Assembly: GCF_013426915.1 (NCBI RefSeq)
Contig: NZ_AP023179.1
Coordinates: 248,001 to 312,000 of the forward strand
Source of the DNA: Paraburkholderia sp. PGU19
GTDB lineage: Bacteria > Pseudomonadota > Gammaproteobacteria > Burkholderiales > Burkholderiaceae
Length of the DNA: 64,000 nt
Reading direction: 5' to 3'
Position 1 is the stretch's first letter. Each line of letters starts with the position of its first letter. Positions 44,706-51,640 of this stretch are shown here, in pieces. The notes below the pieces were generated by a model. The model ran no database searches. It worked only from the letters and a program-made list of their open reading frames with translations, and was not told the origin of the DNA. The position numbers were made by a program, and so were the translations under genes.

Positions 44706-45052
44706 TTTCATCGCCAGATGCAATCCCGGCCATCGCAGTTTGCGGTGCCGTTTTATGTGCCTGTGCGCTCCCCGCTGCAACGGTAATCCACTTCAAGGCT
44801 TCCTGCCAAAGCCGCTCATTCTGGTCACCACGGTTGCGCGGCGAAAACGCGGACACCGTCCCGACTGGAGTGGGGCGCAAGTACCCCACCACGCGAGTCT
44901 TGCGCCTCCACCATCCCCCGACTTGATAGTTCGTCAACGCCGAAGACAACAGCCGCACACAGCGGAATGTTCGGACGACCGTTGAAACGAATTCGGCGCG
45001 TTATCAACGTGTGTTCGAGCCCCGCTGTGCACGGCAAGATGCAATCGTTGAC
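44706..45052 (+). promoter_or_regulatory. 347-bp intergenic region upstream of the Xis-like/ATPase pair
   Basis: No convincing gene. It contains GTGGGG-N8-CCCCAC (about 44870-44889) as a hairpin, overlapping the start of the 30-bp motif at 44882-44911 that recurs upstream of the minus-strand operon at 54564-55462. The motif ends 141 bp before the start at 45053. Confidence 0.5.
44882..44911 (+). repeat. 30-bp shared motif, copy A
   Basis: Matches the copy at 55625-55654 (minus strand) at 26 of 30 positions. Shared pieces in order are TACCCCACCA, CGA, TCTTGCGCC and CCAC. Both copies point toward a downstream island operon at similar distance. Confidence 0.7.
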
Positions 45053-45271
45053 ATGAACACGACCAACCATTCTTCCTTTAGCTTCAAACGTGACGCCGTT
45101 CGGGCTGTCGTTTCGACCCATGTGGCCGTAGCCGCGCCGAACCGACGCCCGCAGACCCTTTGCAAATGGGCCTGTCTTGAAAATGGTCCCATCCGCCTGT
45201 TTCGTATCAATGGCCGCCTGGCATCGCTTGTAGCCGATATTCAGGCGCTGCTTGGCGGGGGGGTAGCATGA
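45053..45271 (+). CDS. small AlpA/excisionase-like DNA-binding protein
   Basis: 72 residues. The C-terminal half (RRPQTLCKWACLENGPIRLFRINGRLASLVADIQALLG) resembles the small winged HTH proteins paired with RepA-like ATPases on islands; these bind DNA and act as excisionase or replication accessory factors. The stop overlaps the start of the ATPase gene by 4 bp (ATGA). With an adjacent serine integrase it is a candidate directionality factor, though this role is inference. Confidence 0.65.
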   Translation: MNTTNHSSFSFKRDAVRAVVSTHVAVAAPNRRPQTLCKWACLENGPIRLFRINGRLASLVADIQALLGGGVA

Positions 45272-46356
45272 GCGCGAAGACCAACGTGAAAGACCAACCG
45301 GCTCGCGCCGCTACGCCAGAACTTTCATCTGTGACGAAAGCTGCAAGACGCTCGCTCAACGTCGTGTCTGCGGCTGACTTGCCCACCACCTATGCCGCCC
45401 CAGATGAACTGGTGCAAGGCTTACTCACTACCGGCGGAAGCAGCATGCTGTACGGCGACTCGCATAGCGGCAAGACGTTCTTTGCCATTGACCTCGCTTG
45501 CGCTATCGCCAAGGGCAGCGACTGGATGGGGCGACGTGTCGAACAGGGACTGGTGCTTTATCTGGCTGCAGAGTCTCCGGAATCGGTGCGCTGTCGCCTT
45601 CAGGCATATCAGAAGCATCACGGTGTTCGCGTGCCTAACTTCTTCATCGCACAGAAAGCGATAAACCTGTTTGCAGACGATGTCGATACGAAGGCCATCA
45701 TCGAAGAAGTCCGGGCGCTGGAGGCTGAATACGGCCAATCGGTGCGCATGATTGTCGGTGATACGCTGGCACGCCTGAGTGTCGGCGCAAACGAGAATAT
45801 GGGCCAGGATATGGGGCGTGTCATCGAACGCATCGACCGAATCCGCAGCGCGTGCGGCAAAGCGCATTTCATGCTCATTCATCACACCGGTAGAAATGCT
45901 GCTGCTGGGGCGCGCGGATGGACTGGTATGCGCGCTGCCGTCGATACAGAAATCGAGGTGACCGAGCAGGCTACGGGGCGATGTGCAAAAGTGACGAAGA
46001 ATCGCGACCTCGGCTCAAAAGGGGAGCTTATCGGCTTCACGCTGGAGCGGGTCGAGGCCGGAACGACGAAGTGGGGAGCAGTGGCGACAAGCTGTGTTGT
46101 TGTTCCTGCTGACGCACCCGAGTGCCGCAGTGGCTCGAAACGCGGAAACGGTTTCAAACCCGGCACAATCAAGAGCAGAGTCATGGCGTTGCTGCGCGAG
46201 CAGAAGGACGGGGTGCAGAAAGCAGATGTCGTCGCTCACGTCGTCAAGGGTGGTGGTGCGGAATCATCCGTATATCGCGACATCAAGGACCTGCTGGCAA
46301 CGGGGCATCTTCGCGAGGTCGATAATGTTCTGTCTGCCGCGGATAGTGCGACGTAA
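45268..46356 (+). CDS. RepA-like AAA/RecA-fold ATPase (putative replication helicase)
   Basis: 362 residues. Walker A GDSHSGKT (residues 63-70), Walker B region VRMIVGDTLARLS and the motif AHFMLIHHTGRNAAAGARGWTGMRAAVDTEIEV identify the AAA_25/RepA hexameric helicase group found on plasmids and islands. The C-terminus (residues 285-355) resembles a winged helix (ALLREQKDGVQKADVVAHVVKGGGAESSVYRDIKDLL). It likely drives replication or maintenance of the excised element. Iteron-like repeats and a long palindrome follow directly. Confidence 0.8.
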   Translation: MSAKTNVKDQPARAATPELSSVTKAARRSLNVVSAADLPTTYAAPDELVQGLLTTGGSSMLYGDSHSGKTFFAIDLACAIAKGSDWMGRRVEQGLVLYLAAESPESVRCRLQAYQKHHGVRVPNFFIAQKAINLFADDVDTKAIIEEVRALEAEYGQSVRMIVGDTLARLSVGANENMGQDMGRVIERIDRIRSACGKAHFMLIHHTGRNAAAGARGWTGMRAAVDTEIEVTEQATGRCAKVTKNRDLGSKGELIGFTLERVEAGTTKWGAVATSCVVVPADAPECRSGSKRGNGFKPGTIKSRVMALLREQKDGVQKADVVAHVVKGGGAESSVYRDIKDLLATGHLREVDNVLSAADSAT

Positions 46357-46360
46357 AGCA

Positions 46361-46390
46361 GGTACATGAAGGTACGTGCAGGTACCAACG
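46361..46390 (+). repeat. iteron-like direct repeats GGTAC with exact 10-bp period
   Basis: GGTACATGAA, GGTACGTGCA and GGTACCAACG lie back to back at 46361, 46371 and 46381, i.e. one helical turn apart. Further GGTAC/GTACC units occur inside the palindrome 24 bp downstream. The first repeat begins 4 bp after the ATPase stop codon. Confidence 0.75.
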
Positions 46391-46413
46391 CCGAGCGCGT
46401 CTTCGGCGTACAT

Positions 46414-46463
46414 CTAGGTACGTAGGTACCCATCTATATATAGATGGGTACCTACGTACCTAG
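46414..46463. repeat. perfect 50-bp palindrome
   Basis: Each 25-nt half is the exact reverse complement of the other; the left half starts CTAGGTACGTAGGTACCC and the centre is CTATATATAG. There is no spacer loop. It lies 57 bp after the ATPase gene. Confidence 0.9.
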
Positions 46464-46950
46464 ACCTTGTATGCGCAATGAGCGATGCAAGACCGTTGTG
46501 AAGAACCGGCTGACCAGGCGTGCGAGAGACGGCACCTCACCGATAGCCGCTTCCTGGCTGCTTGCCTTTCCATCAACAAATGAAAGCTCCTAGCGATTTC
46601 TCTCTCTGAAAGCAGGATTTGCGCGCGTAGAAGTATTTTTTCGCCCACTTTGCGTGGGCGATGGCAACCAGGAAAAGCAGTGAGCGGAGGCTAGCCATCG
46701 CGCTACCAGATGCATCCAGCGCAGTGGCTTCGCGGGCGTAGCCCGCAGGCTTACCCATTCTTCCAACCGCGCCAGCAAATCCGCGGACCGGTCATGCGCC
46801 CCATCGCGGGCGGGTGGCCTGCAAGCGGATTGCGGACGCGCGATAACATCACAAACAAGAAGCCGGGTAAGCCTATGCTCACATTGAGCGACGACGCGCT
46901 CATGACCGCGCCGACCAGAGTGACCGGTTTTGCGCAGCAACTGTGCGCGC

Positions 46951-46984
46951 AAAAACAACGCCCCGCCAGATGCCTCCGGCGGGG
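46951..46984 (-). terminator. rho-independent terminator facing left
   Basis: On the minus strand CCCCGCC (46984-46978) pairs with GGCGGGG (46967-46961), followed by CGTTGTTTTTG. It is 187 bp downstream of the stop of the minus-strand gene at 47171. Confidence 0.65.
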
Positions 46985-47170
46985 ACGCTGCCCAATCCAG
47001 TTTTTCCATGCAGAGACCGGGATGCATTCTGCACGGCGGAGTCCTTCGAATTAGAAGGTTTCCGCGATGGAGTTCACGAGTACAAGCGGTGGGTCAATAC
47101 CGCAGGCCGGGGACGAGTCTCCCCTCGTCGATTGCCTTGTCTGATGGCCGGGACATGAACGCCCAGGCCA

Positions 47171-48022
47171 TCAGGCAAAAACGATGTCCTCGAATTTGTA
47201 TAGCTCCGTGGAGAACGCGACGAGCGCATCGAGCGCACTCTTTTTCCAGCCCTTCGCAATCAGGTCGCGCGCGAGCTTCGCACGGAACGCACGCGTGCAG
47301 ATGAAGATGACTTTTCCCCATTTCAGACCCTTGCCCAGCAGCTTCGAGCCCGAGGCATCCGCCGCGTCGGCGGCAACAGCATCGAGCCATTTCAGCAGCT
47401 TGGCATATTCCTTTGCGTTCTTCCGGCTTCTCTCGACTTCCACGAGCCATACCTTGCCATCATCGCCGCGCAGCAGAACGTCAGGTTTCTTGCCCGCGAT
47501 GCCCTCGACGCCGCCAAGCCACTTATCCTGCGCAATCTCACGCTCGGTCGAGACGCGATAGCCGTCGAGAAGGCCGCGAATGGCAATCTCGTTGGCAATC
47601 GTGCGGTGCCGGAAATGTGCCGAGCTAAACGCCCGCACCAAATCCTTTCCCGTTGTTGCCGCAATCCCTGCGTGTTGCAACCGGCGCGCGCCCGCTTCTG
47701 ACAGCGCGTAAATCACGCTGCCGTCCGGTCCCTGCCCGCGCAGTACCTGGCGGGCATCGGCCAGCCGCCGCACCGTGCGTTGCGCCATCCGCACATCGGA
47801 CGCGGTGGCGACGGGCCCTTCTAGCCTAGGCTCGCCGGTCGCGCCGCTGGACCAGACCGCGCGCAAAGCGGCGCAATCTCTGGTCCTCAGGAAACCAAAG
47901 CGAGATAGCGAGTGCAAAAGTCGTTGCTCCTGCTCTCTGGCGATGATGCGTCCGTCGCGCGATTTCACGAAGTATCTCCAAAAAAAGTGTCGATATTTCG
48001 TATAGCGCGAAAGTCGCAGCAT
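47171..48022 (-). CDS. Replic_Relax-like or nuclease-like winged-helix protein
   Basis: 283 residues from the ATG at 48022 (GGGAGGGC upstream); a TTG at 48106 would add 28 residues. The N-terminal half is a winged helix (LLHSLSRFGFLRTRDCAALRAV, RRLADARQVLRGQGPDGSVIYALSEAGARRL). The C-terminal half has GKKPDVLLRGDDGKVWLVEVERSRKNAKEY, a D...ExE/K-like pattern seen in Replic_Relax and PD-(D/E)XK-type folds, and ends KWGKVIFICTRAFRAKLARDLI. Such proteins accompany plasmid and ICE mobilisation. The assignment is tentative. Confidence 0.6.
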   Translation of the reverse strand: MLRLSRYTKYRHFFWRYFVKSRDGRIIAREQEQRLLHSLSRFGFLRTRDCAALRAVWSSGATGEPRLEGPVATASDVRMAQRTVRRLADARQVLRGQGPDGSVIYALSEAGARRLQHAGIAATTGKDLVRAFSSAHFRHRTIANEIAIRGLLDGYRVSTEREIAQDKWLGGVEGIAGKKPDVLLRGDDGKVWLVEVERSRKNAKEYAKLLKWLDAVAADAADASGSKLLGKGLKWGKVIFICTRAFRAKLARDLIAKGWKKSALDALVAFSTELYKFEDIVFA

Positions 48023-48539
48023 CCCGTGTTCGCCCTCCCGGACGGCGGAGGACGAACACGGAAGGCGTAGCCGCTTACGCGGCGAGCCACCATGCCCTCT
48101 GCGCAAAACTGGACGTTTTGCCGGGCATTTTCGCTACTGGACGTAGCTCATGTCTCCAAAAGCGGCGCCCCACGCTTCGCGCGGGCAAGCTGCTCACTCT
48201 GGCCCGCTGGACGCGTTCCAGGCATCGGCTCCGCCTTGGTCGGCGCGGTGCTTGACTGACCAACTTGCCCGCGCGCTGCTCGGGGCGCGGGGCATTGCTG
48301 CCCCCATCGCTCTGCCGGTCGGTAGGCCGACCTCTCGTGTCTGGGGACATGAGCGAGCGACGGCTCCCCCAAGCGCACATCCGGCTCGCGTGGGCGCGAC
48401 CGCGGCTGCGCGGACAGCGGGCTGGACGCCCTTGTCCCACGCCAACCCTTCGGGCTGTCGCGGCTCCCTACCTCTACGCGCTTTCGCGCTCCGACTACGC
48501 GCCTCTGGCTTGCAGGCCACGCGCGGCAAGCGCGCATAG

Positions 48540-48560
48540 GTCGCGGCCTGTGGCCGCGAC
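48540..48560. repeat. 9-bp perfect hairpin with triloop
   Basis: GTCGCGGCC and GGCCGCGAC flank TGT; no T-run follows on either strand. Confidence 0.6.
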
Positions 48561-48643
48561 AGCGTCTGCGTCGTGAAGTTGGTGCTTGCACAGTCCTTCC
48601 TGATTTCGCCGCCACCCGTTGGCGACCGTACCCCGGGCGGTCC

Positions 48644-48729
48644 GCATGGCAAGGGCCTGCGGCGCTCCGCGCACGTCCTCACCCGGTCCCCTGCGGGGCT
48701 GCGGCTTCCGGGCGGTGCCCTTGCCATGC
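48644..48729. repeat. 86-nt hairpin with 13-bp perfect terminal stem
   Basis: Arms GCATGGCAAGGGC and GCCCTTGCCATGC enclose 60 nt that are themselves rich in short GC palindromes. Confidence 0.6.
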
Positions 48730-48873
48730 AGCCTTCTCGCCCGGTGTCGCGGCACGCCAGGGCGACGAACTCAGGAAGAACGGTAGCAAAACGGCAGCAC
48801 CACCCCCACGCCGCATCCGGGAAAGTGAGGGGGCTCGGAATCTTGGAACCCGGTCACCTTTGGAGAAGGCATT

Positions 48874-49287
48874 TTGGAAAAACGAGAGGGCCTACAAGAC
48901 ATCTTTGGCGAAGCCATTTCGGTGTACACACGCGCGCAGGCAATTGCGGACGGCGTGTTGATTGATGTCTCGGCAGACGCAAACGAGGCGGGCTTCAAAG
49001 TCCCGGTCGCAATCACCGCAGCGGCCTGGGCGGAGGTGGTTGCATGGTCAGCCGAGGACAGCGCTCGACAAATCCACCAGGACGAACATGAGCGCCTAAA
49101 TGACCTGTTGTGGGCTGCCGCCACCTTGGCTCGCCATCACACGGGCAACCGCATGCCCTTTCAGCATCATCGCGTGCCGCGCGGTCGGGATGAGGTCCGT
49201 CGCATACCGATAACGCTCGTGATGGTCATTGGACCGGGAGATAACGCCGCGCCGGTCGTGACTTTCATGCTTCCGACCGACGACTGA
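48874..49287 (+). CDS. DUF6573 family protein
   Basis: 137 residues from a TTG start with GGAGAAGG upstream. The N-terminal stretch DIFGEAISVYTRAQAIADGVLIDVS followed by EAGFKVPVAITAAAWAEVV is characteristic of DUF6573 proteins carried by plasmids, phages and islands. The C-terminal part (RRIPITLVMVIGPGDNAAPVVTFMLP) is conserved in the same group. Function is unknown. Confidence 0.8.
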   Translation: MEKREGLQDIFGEAISVYTRAQAIADGVLIDVSADANEAGFKVPVAITAAAWAEVVAWSAEDSARQIHQDEHERLNDLLWAAATLARHHTGNRMPFQHHRVPRGRDEVRRIPITLVMVIGPGDNAAPVVTFMLPTDD

Positions 49288-49347
49288 TTTTTTTGGCCCC
49301 GCTGATTGCGGGGATTCACCCACTGCTCGATATAAAGGAGCGCAAGT

Positions 49348-49515
49348 ATGGCAATGCACCCTATCAACCCTGCGACTGGCCTGCCGATGACCAGTGACGA
49401 CTACGGTGGCTTCGATGTGGGCGGTAGCCCATACGGCACTGATGTCCATTCGCAACATCACCCCTGGTCGGCGTCGTACCCGACTTGGGACAGCGGGGGC
49501 TGGAACAGCTTCTGA
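49348..49515 (+). CDS. 55-aa small island protein
   Basis: Reads MAMHPINPATGLPMTSDDYG and ends WDSGGWNSF. It has an excellent ribosome binding site, AAGGAG at 49335-49340, 7 nt before the ATG. The composition is rich in Gly, Ser, His, Pro and Trp, without a hydrophobic core, so it is probably unstructured or partner-bound. It lies 60 bp after the DUF6573 gene on the same strand. No function can be proposed. Confidence 0.6.
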   Translation: MAMHPINPATGLPMTSDDYGGFDVGGSPYGTDVHSQHHPWSASYPTWDSGGWNSF

Positions 49516-49789
49516 CGCGTTGCGGCGACGCGGGATACCTCAACTCCCCGGTATTCGATGACCATCTTGGCGGTTGCATTATCATTGCGGTTTTTGCTTC
49601 CAACTGGTTGTTTCCCGCGCTGCATGAGCCAGAACATCAAGAACGCACTCCGGGGCGCAGCAAAGCAGCTGCCGCCCCTCTTGGGCCGACTGTCCTCAGG
49701 GACATTCGGACTCCCCGCCCCGTGCTCGGAGCCGCGTTTGCCGATTACGGCACATTCTGTACCTTGAGCAGGCATCAACCACATACCCC

Positions 49790-51640
49790 ATGTCGAAATC
49801 AATTTCCTCGTTGGAAGAGCAGTACGCTCACCTCAATGCAGCACAACTGCGCCGGATTCTCATTGAGCACTTGACCAAGCAGAAGCTAGGGCTCTATTGG
49901 GAGCATGACTCTCTGGAACGCGACACAAAGCTCAACGGTGACGTCGTACTTCCGGTACTTGATGAACAGGCATCGCTTCCTTCCGCTGACGGCAGCTACC
50001 GCAACTTGGTTATCGAGGGCGACAATTTCGATTCATTGCGCCTTTTGCGCGCGACCCATGCGGGCAAGATAAGGGTTATTTACATTGACCCTCCATATAA
50101 CACCGGCAACAAGGACTGGGTTTACAACGACCGGTTTGTGGGAAAGAACGACCGGTGGCGTCATTCCCAGTGGCTAGAATTTCTTTATCAGCGCCTGCGG
50201 CTCGCTCGGGACCTGCTTACGCCGGATGGCGTCATCATGGTCTCCATCAATGACGAGAACCGGGCAAAGCTAGAGCTATTGATGGACGATGTGTTCGGCG
50301 GGATGCGCGTCGGTAGCTTAGCTTGGAGAACACGGGATACGACGAGCGCGAAAGGGCAGAATTTCAGTGACGTGCACGAGCACATCCTCGTCTATGCTGC
50401 GGAAGGCTTCGCGTTCAACGGGCGCGAGAAGACGCAGAAGAAGTACAAAAATCCAGACAAGGACCCCCGAGGCGCTTGGAATGGCGACCCTCTGACGCTG
50501 GCGTTCGACCGATTCGACCGGGAAAACCTCTTCTATCCGCTGCACAATCCCGACACAGACCGATGGTATCCGTGCGACGAGAACCGTGTCTGGGCCTACG
50601 CCACGGAAAAGCGGGTAACGGACGGGCAAGAGCTCCAAGCTGAGACGATGGAGGAATTCATTCGCCGAAAGCAAATCTTGTTTCCGGCTGAGGAAAAAGT
50701 TGTTATCTGGAACAGTCTGGACGAAATCTATGCGGCTATCGAAGCCGGCGATGTACCTGTCACGCCCAAGCGGAAACGTCCATTAATCACGAAGACGACG
50801 CCCGATTTGGAGTTTTGGGTGGGCAAGCAGATTGGCTTCGGACGCCCTCTCTTCAAAAAGTTTTGGAAGGACTTGCGCAGTCACGTCAATCCTCTTAGCT
50901 CTTGGATTTTTCGCATCAACGAAGTCTACGACGACGAAGATTTTGCAGCCATGACGTCCCCTCAGGCTGGCGAGGGGACGGAGGTAATCCAGGCGATTTT
51001 CGGCCGAAAGGTATTTCAGTATCCCAAACCTCCAGCTCTCATCAAAGAGCTTTTGCGGCAGGCTTCCAAGCCGGGCGACATTATTCTCGACTTCTTCGCT
51101 GGCTCGGCGACGACAGGGCAGTGCGTTCTTGAGCTTAACGAAGAGGACGACGGCAACCGCCGATTCATTCTCTGTTCCAATTCTGAGGCGACGGCGGCTG
51201 ACGTCAACAAGAACATTTGTCGTGACGTGACTGCGGAAAGGTTGCGTAGAGTCGTCGCGGGGTTTGCTGGATTTGAAGCCGTACCCGGCGACTTCGCATA
51301 TCTCAAGCTGATTAAGTACGACCCCGCTGACGTCGCGTTGGACGCGACGCCGGAGAATGCGTTTCTCACGCTCTCATTGCGACACGCCGACAAGCTAACT
51401 GCGGCAGACGATTCGGATGTGCAATTGGTTGCGCGAGGCGGAGGTCTGGCGGTCATCCACTGCAAGCGGGTCACGAAAGCCGCTTTGGAGTTCATGGCGG
51501 CACTGCCGGAGGCACGGCTTGCCGTTTACTCCGACAGACCGCACACGGTGGAGGAGCGGCTATCGGCCGGCGGTAAGACAGTGAATAGTTACGCGATTGC
51601 TGACGCTATCGTGAAGGGACAGAATAAGGTGGGCATGTGA
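49790..51640 (+). CDS. mod: type III restriction-modification system, DNA methyltransferase (Mod)
   Basis: 616 residues. Beta-class order: the catalytic motif DPPYNTGN (Asp100) precedes the SAM-binding motif DFFAGSATTGQ (from Asp434). The N-terminal region (EEQYAHLNAAQLRRILIEHLTKQKLGLYWE, NLVIEGDNFDSLRLLRATHAGKIRVIYID) is typical of type III Mod subunits. It should methylate adenine N6 in an asymmetric recognition sequence read by the variable middle region (about residues 170-390). The Res start codon overlaps its stop. Confidence 0.93.
   Translation: MSKSISSLEEQYAHLNAAQLRRILIEHLTKQKLGLYWEHDSLERDTKLNGDVVLPVLDEQASLPSADGSYRNLVIEGDNFDSLRLLRATHAGKIRVIYIDPPYNTGNKDWVYNDRFVGKNDRWRHSQWLEFLYQRLRLARDLLTPDGVIMVSINDENRAKLELLMDDVFGGMRVGSLAWRTRDTTSAKGQNFSDVHEHILVYAAEGFAFNGREKTQKKYKNPDKDPRGAWNGDPLTLAFDRFDRENLFYPLHNPDTDRWYPCDENRVWAYATEKRVTDGQELQAETMEEFIRRKQILFPAEEKVVIWNSLDEIYAAIEAGDVPVTPKRKRPLITKTTPDLEFWVGKQIGFGRPLFKKFWKDLRSHVNPLSSWIFRINEVYDDEDFAAMTSPQAGEGTEVIQAIFGRKVFQYPKPPALIKELLRQASKPGDIILDFFAGSATTGQCVLELNEEDDGNRRFILCSNSEATAADVNKNICRDVTAERLRRVVAGFAGFEAVPGDFAYLKLIKYDPADVALDATPENAFLTLSLRHADKLTAADDSDVQLVARGGGLAVIHCKRVTKAALEFMAALPEARLAVYSDRPHTVEERLSAGGKTVNSYAIADAIVKGQNKVGM

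Larger units (their letters stand above)
46357..47170. other. 814-bp non-coding stretch with repeats, a palindrome and a minus-strand terminator
   Basis: Starts with three 10-bp spaced GGTAC repeats and a perfect 50-bp palindrome, then lower-complexity sequence without a credible gene. A short frame from 46875 (MLTLSDDALMTAPTRV, 59 residues) is the only candidate and has no clear ribosome site. Near 46951-46984 lies a terminator facing left. Position and content fit a replication origin or maintenance region. Confidence 0.5.
48107..48873. other. hairpin-rich GC-rich region without a convincing gene
   Basis: Frames open here lack ribosome sites and family motifs. Strong dyads include GTCGCGGCC-TGT-GGCCGCGAC (48540-48560) and GCATGGCAAGGGC / GCCCTTGCCATGC (48644-48656, 48717-48729) enclosing further GC-rich stems. 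It lies between the divergent Replic_Relax-like gene and the DUF6573 gene. It may hold an origin of transfer or a structured RNA. Confidence 0.45.

Noticed and set aside
46590..47027. A 145-residue minus-strand frame and a 59-residue plus-strand frame from 46875.
   Set aside because: They overlap each other and the leftward terminator; composition is Arg/Ala/Ser-rich and no ribosome site is seen.
48194..48727. A 177-residue Arg/Ala/Pro-rich minus-strand frame, and a 129-residue plus-strand frame at 48150-48539.
   Set aside because: Both have the biased composition expected of random frames in GC-rich DNA, overlap each other and lack ribosome sites and family motifs.
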